NCBI GenBank assembly: GCA_012064415.1
Contig: SSNU01000026.1
Location: 309,419 to 373,418, forward strand
Reading direction: 5' to 3'
Source of the DNA: Gyrodactylus bullatarudis
Lineage: Eukaryota > Platyhelminthes > Monogenea > Gyrodactylidea > Gyrodactylidae
DNA length: 64,000 nucleotides
The position numbers and the translations under genes were made by a program. The notes below the pieces were generated by a model. The model ran no database searches, was not told where the DNA came from, and saw only the letters and a list, made by a program, of their open reading frames with translations. Of the stretch, positions 1-13,557 are shown in pieces; the stretch's first letter is position 1; every line of letters begins with the position of its first letter.

Positions 1-978
1 GATCATGTTCATGGTATCGGAGAGGGGTCAAGTCCCCATCTCCGGGAACGTTTATTATTCTGGTAAAACAGAATTAATATGACCCATACAACGTTTAAGG
101 GATTATTTACCCCCATATAAAAGCAATCCACCCTCAACATCCAACATTAATTTCATTATGTGACCTTTACGAATGGGGGATTTATTTGCGGCTAGGGAAT
201 AATACATAATGGACGTCTCTGTATACAAGCACAAACACACTTTTGGTTAGTGAGTGATCTCAAAATAATAATAATAATAGCTCAAAGAAATTTGTCACAT
301 GTTTTTTTGTTATGTAGTCATAGTAACATATGTAGAAAATACAATATAATGAGTAAATACTTAAATAGTATGAGTATACTGTGTAATACAGTGTGTATGG
401 GCCGTGTCAATTCTATTTTACATGCGCGCACACACACACGCTCATTATGTAATAAAGTTTCCTTTTATGGTAAGATGGCAGCAGCCCCACTATCATTACA
501 TTTCATCTTCAAATTGTTCAAGCAACAACAATGGCAAAAGACATCTCTCTTTCACCGTGTAAGGAAAAATTACAAAAAAAAAGAAAAATAAGGGCGTTGT
601 TGCGCTTCTATTGAAAGAAATGGGACAGTCAGATCATCATTACACAAGAACATTTCCTGTCTCTTCTTCTTCTTATCATGTTTTCTATGAGTAAACTCTA
701 TTCGTCAAATTCCTCATTGTACTAGAAATAAATATATATTCATGGTTTTCCTCTCAGAGACAAAGATGCGGAAGAAGAAGAAAAGAGATAAAAGCAGTCT
801 AAAATATATATAACAAGTGTGTTTACAATTCAATGTATTTCAATGTATATATAATATTTCCAACATTTTTCCTTATTTTAAATAAAAATCACAGAAATTT
901 TCTTTTTCTTACACATCTTTTCAAGTGTTTTTTGTATTTTTAGTTTTGTTGCATTCTTAAATATATATTGTCGATAAA
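1..978. other. Non-coding 3' flank of the Sox gene
   Basis: No convincing coding region. The stretch lies 3' of the minus-strand Sox gene and probably includes its 3' UTR. It contains a short CA microsatellite near 427-440 and, at 18-44, a GC-rich imperfect hairpin (10-bp stem with one bulged A and a 6-nt loop). A 113-codon open frame at 250-591 has no recognisable domain and reads through the CA repeat, so I treat it as chance. Confidence 0.6.
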
Positions 979-3900
979 TCAAATGAGGAGAGAGTTGTTG
1001 GTCTTATCTATTTGCTTGCTGGGATCAGAGAAGGGATTTTCGTTTGAGCTAGGTTTACAATTTTGCTTATGCATTGATATCATATTCTCCATAGCACCTA
1101 GAGGGTTGCTATTCGAATAATCTGTTATCGTCCGATTTGTCAATTGTATCGGGGAAGTTGGACTTTCTGTTGAATCAGCTGAGGATTGTGTTGGCTGATG
1201 ACTTCTGTGTAGGTTCTGGGAGTAATCATACATTCCTGTACAGTCTGGATTTGTCTGTGGAGATTCGTAGTAATTTCCAGTGTTATTACCGCGATAACTG
1301 CCATCGTAAGGGGTGAAATTCGACAGGGTACTGGTGAGCTGTTCTAGATAGGAATTTTTCGATGTCTTTTGTGTATTACTATTGTTATATTGTTGCCAGT
1401 TATTTGAGGATGGGGCTTGAGGGGTCTGTGTATGATTCGATGGTCCACTCTTGCTGTGACAACGATTTGAATTTATTGAATTAAGTGAAAAATCTTCATT
1501 CGATGAAGACAGAGCGGAATAACTGCTATTATCATCAGCAAAATTGTTGTTACTGCTAGACTGGTTACTCGTGGAATAATTCGAGGCCAATTGAGAGGCC
1601 GCATAATTCATCATTGCCATCATAGCGGCCGTGGTACACCGAGGCTCATTCGATGTTACTGCCGAGTTGTTCATTTGTGGAAGGTTTTTATTCGTCGAAT
1701 TAGGATTACCAACTCTATCCTCATAACTGGTCCATGGGTTTTCCTGATAGTTTTGTATTCTCTGCTTATTGTCTAGGGCACTGGTATTATTGCTGCTGTT
1801 ACTATTAGCCATTAGAGCGGCTTTTGCTATAGCTGAGAAGGGGTGTGAACTGGATGAGCTGTTCGTATTCGTTAGAACATTGTTATTATATGTATCATTG
1901 AGGTGAATGTCAGAGTTCATACTGGCATAAGGATTCTTCATCATTTCAATAAACGGAGTATCGTACATATTTCCAAAGTTATAGGATGTTCCTTCAAAAT
2001 TTCCTGGATAATTGCTACTCATGTTCATGGCGGAGTTTCCATCAAAACTCCCGTATTCTGTATTGCTGCCAGAAACATTGTTGCTCTGTCCTGAATTGCT
2101 TGTGTGTTGTTGATAGTTTTTCATCATACTCGACCCCATCGGATATCCAAGGGTTTTCCCTTGATTCTGAGTTGAAGGGGTCTGTTTATCAAGTTGCTTA
2201 TGTTTCCTTCTGGGCCGATATTTGTAATCCGGATATTGGTTCATGTGCTGAGCTCTAAGACGTTTAGCTTCGTCGATAAACGGCTTCTTCTCGACGTCAT
2301 TCAGTGCCTTCCACATGGAACCAAGGCGTTTCGAGATTTCTGAATTATGCATTTTCGGGTTATCTTGAGCCATACGCTTTCTTTGGCCTCTTGACCAAAC
2401 CATAAACGCATTCATTGGTCTTTTCACGCGGTCTTCCTTCTTACCAGCATTACTACGACAATTAGATCCATAACCCGAGGTATGCTGACGATTTGTCATC
2501 TAAATTAAAAAAGGAAAATGAATATTTCATTCATTATCGATTTATCATTTTTTCGAATATCATTTTCCGGTTTTTGTATCAACTTTTATATTCAAGAATT
2601 TTCCAACTTGACTACATTTATTTGAAAAAGAACAATAGAATATATCAATCATAGATGTTATAAGCCTTATCATATATTACTAATGTGTGTGTATGTTGGA
2701 AATATATCTAGTGTCTTTTTAACCATTATTATGTAAGTATAATTACCACCAGAGAGAGAACGAACGAATGAGTGGGGATATCTTGAGTGAACGAATTTTT
2801 TTTAACGGAAGTTAAATTATTATTTCAGGACAAGCTATTTCTCGTTAGTTGTAATACACCTTATCGTTATTATTAGAAGGGAACGATAACCAAAATCCAT
2901 TCATACTGCGTAGTTTTGGAATTTTATACTCTCAAGTAGAAAAAATGAAAGAGATCTCGAAATACTGAAGGAAATTCATAATCTGAGCGGTAACCACGAG
3001 TAGATGTGAGCCTCTCAAAAATGGGTAAGAAATGAAAAGGATGAAAATCATCCCAGGCAACTTAAAGAAATCCCAATAGAAGTTGGATATTTGTGCACTT
3101 GAGAGCTGAGAAGATTTCCGGAATATGAGGCTGGCTGGCTTCCGTCTTCTCTTCTTGGTAGATTGGAAAATATAGAAAATGGCAAGAATATTTATATTAA
3201 AGTAGTGAACAAAAGGTCAACAACTACCCAGGTGTAAAATGGGAAGAAGAAATGCATTTTAACTAAATTAAAATTCTCTATCTTAAAATACGAATTAGAG
3301 TGAGTGCAAAATAAAATAATAGTTGAATCAGACCTGTTTATTAAACAGTGTTTAACTCTCTCCTATCCCGTCATCATAAGAGGGCCCTTATAATACAACA
3401 ACTAGAATAATGGGTTTTTTTCCTAAGGACCATGGTGACCGAGGGTAGGGAATAAAACCATCTGCACGACTAATAGTATCCGACTTACCAAATGGTTTTG
3501 ATTGAACGATGACTGTGGTGTTAACTGTTGACCACAGGGAATCATCTTTTGATCTGAGGAAGAGTGAAATAAACCCGAAGATTTCGGTGATGGATTCGGA
3601 TTCAAATTCGATGTCGAATCTTCTGGTGAGTAGTTTGAACTAGGTCCCGAGGTGGAATTTTCATCCTCGTAAATTTCCTCTTCAATTTCTTCGTCTTCAT
3701 CAGAGTTTCCCTTGACATTACCCACAGAGTTCGGTGTTCTCTGTAGGGGGGAATTGATGGCGTGAAACTTTTGGCCATAGCCATTCTCTGCTGACTGTTG
3801 ACTGTAGAATAATCCATTTGTAGAATAACCATTATTGCTACTTGTGTTGTTGTTAGTCTCACATCTCGTCGTGTTACTTTGTGAATTATAGAAGCTGGTC

Positions 3901-4073
3901 ACATAATCACTCGCATTACTACCCCCAGATCCGGTAAACAAATTTGATATGGGCATTTGGAATTCTGGCACGGAAGTGTTCCCCGGCTCATTCGAGTTCA
4001 TCTGGAAGAGTTGAGGATTATGGTACCGGGCAAATGAACTGGCTGGTTTATTGTCACCTTTCAGTGTGGTCAT
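979..4073 (-). CDS. SoxB-type HMG-box transcription factor, two exons
   Basis: Sequence-specific DNA-binding factor of the SoxB group, nuclear, normally controlling neural or stem-cell fate. Exon 1 is 3489-4073 (195 codons) and exon 2 is 979-2499; the intron 2500-3488 has a GTAAGT donor and a T-rich TTTAG acceptor directly before the ATG of exon 2, and both sides are phase 0. The joined protein is 701 aa. The HMG box lies at about residues 218-296 ([17 protein letters not shown], then NSEISKRLG, and a basic YKYRPRRK end typical of SoxB). Exon 1 encodes a low-complexity N/S-rich region with an acidic run ([15 protein letters not shown]). The C-terminal ~400 residues are Asn/Ser-rich. A start at the exon 2 ATG (506 aa) is the alternative. 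HMG identity is certain; B1 versus B2 is not resolved. Confidence 0.93.
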
Positions 4074-4849
4074 TTCCTCTTTTTGGCAATCAATACGAGG
4101 GGAGATTGATGATCTCTATGAGTGAGTCTTGTCTTTCTGATGAGTTTAATTAAGGGAATATTACTACTCTTTTGTTCAATACAATAAAATGAAACAGGAC
4201 TGAACAAGATGAATTATCCTTTTTTGGGAAGCTTTGTGGTCAAATGTGGCTATATTGTTTGAATTGAGGAAAAATCCAAGGCGCAGATTTGTCCAGTTCA
4301 CATATACAATAGAGTAGATATTGAAATGAATATAAATAGACACACAAACAAATATATCCCCCTATATAATATATGGAGGAATAGACTGGGGTACATATTT
4401 CCTTTTTCATGTATATGTGTAGGGCAAAGAAATAAAATTACCACCCCCCATTCATTCATTATAATTTCTATTCCACAAATAGAGATTTAAAAGTATATGA
4501 GGGTAATATACCCAATGGGAAGAGAGACGAGAGATGTAATTTGCGTTGGATCACTAGTTCTCGTGTCTGATTGGCCAGTTATAAGAGAACAATAAGCTTT
4601 ATACCTATATCTATACAACATACATCCATAGTTTCTTCTTATTTATCCAATACATTTCTCATTAACGAAAAAACTCAATCATTAAGTCTAATGAATAAAA
4701 AGAAACTTTTTTTTATTATCGTAGATTGGAATATTTTTTCTTTGATTAATTTAAATTGAATGGCTATTGATTTTTCCCATTTTTCCACTTTCCCTTCAGA
4801 TATTCTCAAGTTTCTTATTCATCTTTAACCCTTAAAAAGTCCCAGAGAA

Positions 4850-4922
4850 TTTTTTCATGACTCGCATTCATCAATCTTTTGTCTATCTTATGGTTGGTGA
4901 ATACCCTAATTACGAATCTACA
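4850..4922 (+). repeat. Dispersed repeat D, copy 1
   Basis: About 73 bp beginning with GAGAATTTTTTCATGACTCG and ending near TTACGAATCTA. It recurs in inverted orientation at 13015-13093 and as a degenerate copy near 28788-28835. No coding potential. Confidence 0.6.
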
Positions 4923-5558
4923 GTGGTTTTAACGCAACTATTTTTCGTTCAAAAGTTATCGGGTGGTAAGCGAAGTATTTTCTGAGGCTTGAATGAATAA
5001 TAATGAGTTGGTAAAATGGCGTGTGATAGAACTATCACTGTGGGACTTTGAATCTTGGAAAATGGAAATAAGAAAATCTATTTTAGTTCGTACTGTAAGA
5101 TTATTGAGAATTGTGTTTTATAGTCACTTATGAGCCTCGAAGATGAGAATTTACTCTTTCCTCATATCGACTTGTATAATGCACTAATCTCAGTCTCAGG
5201 ACGTAACCTTCTCCGGAGATATCAACTTTTAGTCAAGAAATTTTCAGAGTCTTATTCTCTCTCTAATAATAATTAGAGAAATTCAAAATATGAACCCAAT
5301 TATTTATTATCTATTCATAACTTTAATTATCTAATCTTAAGTCGGTCATGTCTCATATCAGACTTTAAATCGATTACTCCGAGTCTTTGCCTAATTGCAA
5401 TCTTCATTAACAAGATGATTTTCGAATTTCTTACAGACCCTAGTCTTTATGTTTTTTACAAACTCCAGAGCTTTAAATATTTTATAAATGATCAGAAAAA
5501 TATCACTATTTGTTAATATTTTTTTGAAAAATCAGATTTATTTCATAATTTCTCTGTA

Positions 5559-5735
5559 CCGGTGAGGCGTAGTGGTATCTCTGTCACCTCTCATTCGGAC
5601 CCCCTTACTCTCGGTCCAAGGTTCAAACCCTTCCACACCGGGCACATTGAACACTATTTCTCTGTTCTCTTAATTGTACAATTATTAATCATTATAATTC
5701 TATTTAAATAAAAATGTTCGATTTCAAAAAAAAAA
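5559..5735 (+). mobile_element. tRNA-like SINE candidate
   Basis: Starts with a tRNA-like head of 83 nt (5559-5641): terminal CCGGTG pairs with CACCGG, a box-A-like segment GGCGTAGTGG follows, and a good box B, GGTTCAAACCC, lies near 5620-5630. The length would suit a tRNA with a long variable arm, but the anticodon and D arms do not fold well. The head is followed by about 90 bp of AT-rich sequence and an A-run near 5726-5735. Head plus A-rich tail suggests a tRNA-derived SINE or a decayed tRNA. Confidence 0.4.
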
Positions 5736-6394
5736 TTCAAGAAATACAGGCAAATTTTGGCGTTTTTATCCACACTTATAAGTATGATAAATTACAGAAA
5801 AAAAACTGTTGATAAATCTACTGGATTAAAATATGGTTAGGCTGAGCTTGAGAATTTCTACAAACAAGCTAGTTTTTCTTTTGTTCTTGGTTACTTCTTG
5901 AATCTGAAATTATTATTGGTAAAGGGCAGGTAATCCTGACAACTACATATCTTCCGATACTCAATACCTAACAATTGCCTTGGTTACAATAATAACAATA
6001 GGAATAAACAAATTACATATATCCATTATGTGAAGTATGAGTAAAATGGGTTAGCTCCCTTGATAAATTGCCAGACTGGTCGACTCATATCGAATTAGTA
6101 GTATTTTAAAAATTATTTTGAAACATTGATTTTTTTGTTTTATTATTATAGGACTCTTTTACATCCTGATCTTCATTATTGACCTGCTCTCAGAATGATT
6201 CCGAATAAAATTTAATCTATTTATTGACTATAACAAGATCTACTATGTATATTGTTGTTATATATCATGCCTATTGTATAAAATAGAATTAAAATTTTTA
6301 TATTCCTTTAAAAACATTTTCCAACAAAAAATGCTATCTGAAACTCCTATCATATCAAACTAATTTACACTTACTGACTATCAACTTTCCATCG

Positions 6395-6665
6395 AACATT
6401 TGAAGCAAGAAAAATGCCAATACTTGAGACAAAAGATTCAAAATTTCTCACCCAAGGTCACAGAATTTTCAGGTAGAAAGTTGATTAAGGGGAAATTGGC
6501 CCTTTCAATATCAGAGGTCATATATGACCTCAATGTTCACACCAACTTTTACATGAATTTTTTTTCTTCAAATCGTAAAAAAACACATATTCGAATTTAT
6601 GATGAAAAAATCGAGGTTTTTGTAAAAAATCATTAATTCCCAACTTTATATCAACCAACTTTAGA
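6395..6665 (-). repeat. Foldback repeat family, partial arm
   Basis: The end at 6590-6665 reads, on the minus strand, as a variant of the family terminus seen at 11434, 29340 and 58344 (GTTGATATAAAGTTGGGAATT, here with flanking differences, then ATTTTTTACAAAAA and TTTTTTCATCA). Only one arm is recognisable. The open frame 6400-6636 is a by-product of this repeat. Confidence 0.5.
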
Positions 6666-9600
6666 ACAAGGTATTATTTTTATGCATGGAATCAATAAGC
6701 AGCTCGATCAAGAGTCTCTTGAAAATGAAACTCTTGTGTCTGCAAGCAAGATGAAAATCTTCTGATTAAAGCAAAGACTTGGTGTAATCCAATTTAGATC
6801 TAATGTGGGATATGACTAATTTAAGATTAGTGAAGTCATTAATCTTAAATCTTCAATATCTAATTTGTAATCAGATCGAATGATACCTTTTGACATAAAC
6901 CGAGTGTTCGTAACAATTAATTTCCAAATAATTCTTATTGGCGGAATTTAACTTTGAAATTACTCATTAGTAGATGGGAATTCCAATATAAATAGTCAGA
7001 CCCTGGTGAAATTATGTGAAAGAAAACATTTCAATAAAATTTCTTCCTAGTAAATGTTTTTTTATCTCTGTAAGTAATTCTGTGAGAGATTCAAACTTCA
7101 AACTTTCTTCGTTTTGCTATGGTGTCGAAAATTACCAAATTTTTGTTAGATTGAATTTTTCTAAAAATAAGAGAAATAATTTTAAATAGATATTTGAGAG
7201 TGTACCGAATAAACTGAAAATTTGTTAATCTACAACATGTGTAACCGTGATCAGTGATCACATTGGTTGGTTAAAAATAAAATTTAATCCAGTAATTAAT
7301 CCCCTCATTATACCAAACGTTTGAGCATTTAATCCGATTTCATGTTTTGAAAAATACCCTGTTTATTTGCCTAATGATCACGAAATGTTTATGGTCCAGA
7401 TGTAATATATCACAAAACCTTTTTTCCGTACGTCCATCTTGTACATCTTTCAACCAGTCGGTTAAATAAAACGATTCCTCAATTATTATTACTATTATTA
7501 TATTCGAACATATTTGATTCATTTCTGACAGGAAAGAAGCAACCATTTATGAGCCAAATGCTTCATTAGAGTTCTACAACTCGGAACCATCGTTTATACC
7601 CTCTTATAATTCAAGACTATTTTAACAACTCAATTTAAGCTAGTTCATTGAACATCCAAAAGAAACATATTTCAAAACTTTTGCTTCACTTTCCTCGCAC
7701 GAAATTAACCAAACCCTCATATTAATATCATTTTCTTCTCAAATATTACAATTATCTAAAGAATCAAAGTTTTCCTTTCACTTTAAATTTATTATTCCGA
7801 TGTATCATACGATTTAATTAAAAAAAATTTGTGCTTCCATTCAAAATAATCTGGCTGGATAAAGATAAAGTCAGAAAATCAGATTAAATTTCTCAAATTT
7901 CCGTACATTCAAGTCTCTAGCATGGTAATTTTAATGCGTGAAGACTAAGAAGAAGTGTATTTTGGTGAATTTAGTAACCAGCCTGAAAATAATTCATACT
8001 TGAAGAGGAGAGACATGAAATTGTAATGCATTGGGCAATGGAGGAAATCACTACCGACACACACACAAGACCAAAATACCTCTCTTTTTCTGATCACGAG
8101 AGGGCAAGCCATGTGTGTGTACTTGAAAGAATACAATTCCTCTCTACACTCTTGTGGGGAAAAAAACCCAGACGAGTCCAGTATGTGTAATTGGACTCAC
8201 ACGAGCACATTAGGAATGCAGATGGGATTGGATGGGGTGTGGAGGGCGTATTGGATGTATGAGCATTGCTCAATGAGCAAGTCGGAAGATGTATCAAAAA
8301 TAATAATTATATTAAATTCATTATAATGTAAGCTTGCATTACTCTCTTGATTTCATTTCGACCCCTAAAGGCTATAAAAATCTTGTACGCTTTGAGTATG
8401 AGTGATTACCTTGAGTAATAAGAATACTAATGTCATGGTAAAATGTTCATTAACTGTATTTTCACGATAGCCATGAATGTAGGAGGGCTCTGTAACCAGG
8501 TCAAGACAGTGTTGTTATTATTATTGAAAATACAAATTGGAGTTTGGTTGAAATCGGCATTTTCTATTTGAATTAATCAGGCAATCTGATGGGTGTTCAT
8601 AACAAATTCAGATGACCTTTCCAATGATGATTGATTGACTATCGCAAAAGGTCTACTCAAAACAGTTCACCTATAGATAAAGTTTTATGAGAGCAGTTTA
8701 AACTGGTTCTTTTGAAAAAGAAGGATAGACTAAAAGACATTTCCAAAGAGATGGTTGAATATAAGACACCAAAATTCTTCAATAAGTTATAATGCTAGAT
8801 GATAGAGAGATTAGTTGTTGTAATATATAGAATAGAAATTCATTCCGATCTAAATTGGGCTAATTTTGGCCACTATTTCAATTTTTCTTCAATTTCGGAG
8901 ATTTTAAAAAGGTTCATTTTCTGAAATCGGACTATCCGGATCATAAAATTATGACGGAAAACAACTCCAAATAATTTTACTATAATAAACCTAATAAAAT
9001 TAATCTTTTTGTTTAGATTTTATGATTAATTGCTTTTGTAAAAGGAAATTAATTGATGTTTGTATCATTACAAAAAACCCCACAAGGTGCTAGAATAAAA
9101 TATTGAATTTCGAGAATGTGCCCTATTTCAACACTATACCTTATACAGACGAAAATGAGAAATTTTCGTTTCAAAGTGAGAGTATACAAAGGACATAATG
9201 TATAAAGGTTAAGTACAATAGTATATTCAGTATAGTATGATTAATGGTATCTCAGACTTTGATTATATGCAATAAAAAGATACGCATGTTGAATTCAGTC
9301 TCATGAATGTCCTCTCAAATTACTCACAGAAGAGTAATTTTTAACCAATTGTATTTCATTCTATGTAAGACCTGGAAATTCCACTGGGGGAAATCAAAAA
9401 AAAAATTGCGATTATTTATCGTGACAAACTGATTATTGTGTAGAATGTTACGCAGATTCCGAATCTGCTTCGTAAAATTTTCTAAGTTGCTCAGTTTTTG
9501 CGCAATTCACGAAAAATCGAAATAGCACAATTTTCATAATCGGGACTTCTATATACCAATATTTTGACTTGATCCTTAGACATTTCAGAGTCAAATTTGA

Positions 9601-11433
9601 TATCATTTGAAAGAACGTAAAATTTTCTATAAGATGTTTATAAGTTCAAACGTGCTTTTGGAATGAAACATCCTAAAAATTGGTCTTAAAGTTGAAAAAT
9701 GATGAAAAATTTGCGAAAATGCCATGCTCTTTTTTGTTTATACTCTTCAACAGGCTCTCAAATTTTAATAGAGAAAAGAATGTAAAATTCATTCCTCTAT
9801 CCATTGATACCTCGCATGACCAGTTATCTTTTCTGGTTCAGAAGTTATTCAAGGTTTTTTCATAAGTGATTTCACTCAATTTTTCTCGATTCTGATTGGT
9901 TTATTTTGATTAGCACAATAATTTCGTATAAAACTGAAGGATTTATAATAAATGATTAAATCAGTATAGACAATAACAGGGATGGAGCTCAGGATTTTTG
10001 TTGATATCGTATATTTGAAGTGAGCAAATGCTGATATTTGGGATCAATATTAAACAAAAAATTCTATAGCTTAAGTTTTTGGTAACTAGATCTAATAGAT
10101 TATAAGACACGGTCATCTTTCTTTTGGTCTGTATATAAAAAACTACCATTTTCACACAAAGTTGAAAAAAAACAAATTCTGTATTTTTATTATTCGCAGT
10201 TATTATTGCTATAATTTACACAGTAAGACATCTGTTTAAATTGAATCAAAAAATGTGACCTTTCTGATGAGACTAAAAAAAGTCAAGGCAAGTTTACAAA
10301 TGAAAATCAGAGTCCTTCTATTGTTCTCTAGCCAAGATAAATGATGCTGACCTCTGTGACATGATACTATCAAATACGACCCCCTCCCCTCTAGAGTAAT
10401 AAACCTGAACTAGTCTTTTTTAATGTTGATCATCTCTCGAGATAAATTTTTAGCTTACTTTATGGAATTTCACATTCTTTTCAAGTTACTTTACAGAGCA
10501 AGCCAAGTCCCTTGTATTTAGCTCACTTCACTGGGCTACTCAAAATAACCTGATCGAAAAATAAACGTGAGAAAATAGTATTTCGAAAATATCTCGGCTT
10601 TGTTCCCAGAGTAATGCTAATAACTCAAAGTCTATGTGTATGGTTACCAATGTTTTGTTTTTAAAAATTTCTTTAGATTTTTCTTTCCCAGTTAGTTGAT
10701 GCTTTGTTTATTTGGGTAAAATAATAAACAATTTGATTGACACTAAAGACTCCATAAAACAACTTGTTGCTATTTTTCCAACACATTATAAATTGAGTAT
10801 TATTATATGCCCCACGTTGCATTATTTTCATATTTTTCCCTGTAACCATGGGCTGAGAACAAACTTTTATGCAAATGACGTAATCCACCCTTAAGAAAAG
10901 ATTCTGCATCCTCGTATACTAATTAGAATGGGTCGCGTGTAGGCTGTTTTTTACTGCGAGCCATCTACTCAAATTAGTTTTTATTATTTCAACAAAAAAA
11001 TGTATACTGACGTGTAACACTAACGAGGCAATGCTTTTGCAGTTTATACTTCCCATTAAATGTGGGCAATGATTCGGGGAAAAGGGATAATATCAAAACG
11101 GCATTTTCTTTCCTATGTGGGCCACAAGCGACAAGACGAGTGAGGAAGAGACAGCAAGAAACACCCCCCAGAGAAGAAGATGAAGGAATCCATTTTGGAC
11201 GGGAACGTACATTGCATAATTAGATTATGAGATGGGAAATTTACCCAGTTCAACATTTTGGAAATTCTACATCTTCTCTTTATTTTCTATGGCACTAAAT
11301 TAGACATATTGATTTATATTATGGATAAATACATTCCTAATTTATCGAGGCAATTCATTGTTCTTCCAGGAGGAATACAAGACATTCTTGAGCAATACTT
11401 TATTAGAATACTCTTAATATTGGAAATGAAATA

Positions 11434-12154
11434 TAAACCTAGTTGACATGAAGATGAGAATTTACTATTTTTACAAGGAAACTCGATATTTTTCTCCGTA
11501 TTCACAGAAAGAAAAAAATCTTTTGAATTCTAAATGGAATGAGCTAATAAGTTGCTGATATTCAAAAAAGGATTTCCATCTAACCAAAATCAGGCCAATT
11601 TTTGGATTTCGAAAATGCACCAAATTTCCACTTTTTTCATCGATTTCAAAGATTTGAAGCAGTTAAATTCAGATATTCGAGACCAATATAAGACAAAGAA
11701 TTCGAACTGGGCCGTGGAGAAAGATAGGAATCTACTGTTTTTAAGAAAAAGTAAAACTTTTAAATTTTGGATCATTCCCCCTTCGTGATAATCGATAAAA
11801 TTCAAATTTTTCGATTTACCACAATAATAACGAATTTCTGTGAATTTCTGCAGCCGAATTCGAATTCTTTGTCTAATGCTGATCTTGAATATCTGCATTT
11901 AACTGCTTCATTGAAATTGATAACAATTTTGGCTCAAAAGTTGAAAAAGTGCAAATTCGGGGCATTTACGAAATTCGAAAAACGGCCTAATTTTGGTCAG
12001 ATTGAATTTTTTCAGAACTTTTTTTAATGTCCACAACTTATTGGTTCATTTTATCATGGAATTCGAAAAATAAATTTTTTCCTGACTTTCTTGAGAAAAA
12101 CATCGAGTTTTTTGTATAAAAAGTAAATTCTCATCTTCATTTCAATTAGGTTTA
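11434..12154. repeat. 721-bp foldback (long inverted repeat) element
   Basis: Left arm 11434-11790 and right arm 11795-12154 are imperfect reverse complements over roughly 350 bp each, with almost no spacer. The outer end reads TAAACCTAGTTGACATGAAG on the left; the inner parts share segments such as GCAGTTAAAT and GACAAAGAATTCGAA. Overlapping open frames on both strands here (11552-12027) come from this symmetry. No transposase. Related single arms occur at 16165, 21880 and 32684. Confidence 0.8.
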
Positions 12155-12854
12155 GTTGGTTTTTTCGTCTATTGATGATATTGAAAAATAAAACCTTGAA
12201 ATCAGCAAAAATTTTCTGTTTAAAATTCAAAATGTCATAAATCAATGTAAGTGTGCTTTTTGAATCGGTTTCCAAACAATCTTGATGAAAAAATGGGATT
12301 TTTGTAAAACTCGAGAATAGCGGTAGATAAAGTATTCTGAGAGAGATAGAAAAAGTGCTACTTTTGGCTGGTTTTCAAATCGGACCGAAGCAAGCTTGAA
12401 GCAAAATAACAATTCTCTTTGCAAAGATCAAGATAGCAAACTCCAAAAAGTCATAAGTCTGAATGATTATCAAAGTGGGGGATGATTATATATTATTGAG
12501 AGTGAGTAACAAATTTCTTGTAAAAGGTCAAGTGACCCCAAAAATGACATTGAAAACAGGAGACCGACGCTTGTATTTTTGTTCGTTTAACATTTTGTTT
12601 CCAAGCCTGATGAGAACGCTCTCGTTCATGTTAGTATAATTTTTTTTCGTTGATCATGAGACTTGTATCACGATCACGAAGTAGATTCAAAACTATTCAA
12701 ATTCTTAGCTTAGCAATGAATCAAAAGTTTTGATAATTCAAAAAATGACACAGCTTGAGGAATGTTGCCTAAATTTCTTTTCTTCAATCCGTTGTTTTTC
12801 CCAAAAAAATTATTTATTTGATACGTTTTTTTGAAAACTTATTTCCCAAGAGAT

Positions 12855-12935
12855 AACTCTTATCGATTAATCATACCCGTAGAATTCAAATATATGCAAT
12901 CGCCTGAACTCTTTCTGCTAAAGCTACAAATTTAT
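12855..12935 (+). repeat. Dispersed repeat E, copy
   Basis: Shares a core (AATCATACCCGTAGAATTC, then ATGCAATC, then CTGAACTCTTTCTGCTAA) with 14393-14460, 29845-29915 and 62760-62800, and inversely with 33960-34010. The 14280-14460 and 62625-62810 copies are longer and also share ACCACCCAT. Likely fragments of one unidentified interspersed element. Confidence 0.55.
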
Positions 12936-13014
12936 GTTGTTTTTGGAAATCTTGGAAAATGACCTAATATTTGATCCAAGACTCCCAAACTTAAAATACT
13001 CGTATTAAAATAAC

Positions 13015-13093
13015 TTTAGATTCGTAATCAGTGTATTCACAAACCATACGATGGACAAGAGATTGAATGCGAGTCACGAAAAAAATTCTCTCG
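13015..13093 (-). repeat. Dispersed repeat D, inverted copy
   Basis: Reverse-complement relative of 4850-4922, similar over its full 75-79 bp (ATTGAATGCGAGTCACGA versus its complement). No coding potential. Confidence 0.6.
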
Positions 13094-13557
13094 ATCAAAT
13101 AAAGTTTTCTTTAATTAAAAACAGACTACTGCTTAGCAATAAACTTTTCAGGGAATATTCTCAACCTGCATATTCAATAACCTGTTGAACAAAATAGATT
13201 ACTAATTCGGTTGACAAACTGTCGGAGGCAGGTGGAATTACTTTATTTCAAATTCCACTTTTGATGAATTCATCAAGATCCGCAGTTATTAATACACCCA
13301 TTAGAGTACAGTTTGAAGGGTCAAATTGATGAATTCGAAGGTGGTGGAGTAGGGGTTAACAAGGAAGCTCTTGTGTATCCATCAGAATTTCCATTCCATG
13401 TTGAGTATACATAAGAGGGACACTTGTATTTTGAATAAAACTAAAAAGTTGAGTGTTACGATTAGCTCTATTGTCCTGGCTACAATTGGATGTCTCGTTT
13501 AATTTGAGTACAGAACTAATATGATAAAGCCACATGATATAAATTCCTTTTCTGCAT

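Noticed and set aside
18..44. GC-rich hairpin with a T-arm-like look, as if the end of a tRNA
   Set aside because: Loop is six nt, no acceptor partner is visible and box B consensus is not met; treated as an isolated hairpin.
250..591. 113-codon open frame
   Set aside because: Runs through a CA repeat, has no domain and no splice or promoter context.
11552..12027. Overlapping open frames on both strands
   Set aside because: They are products of the palindromic foldback repeat.
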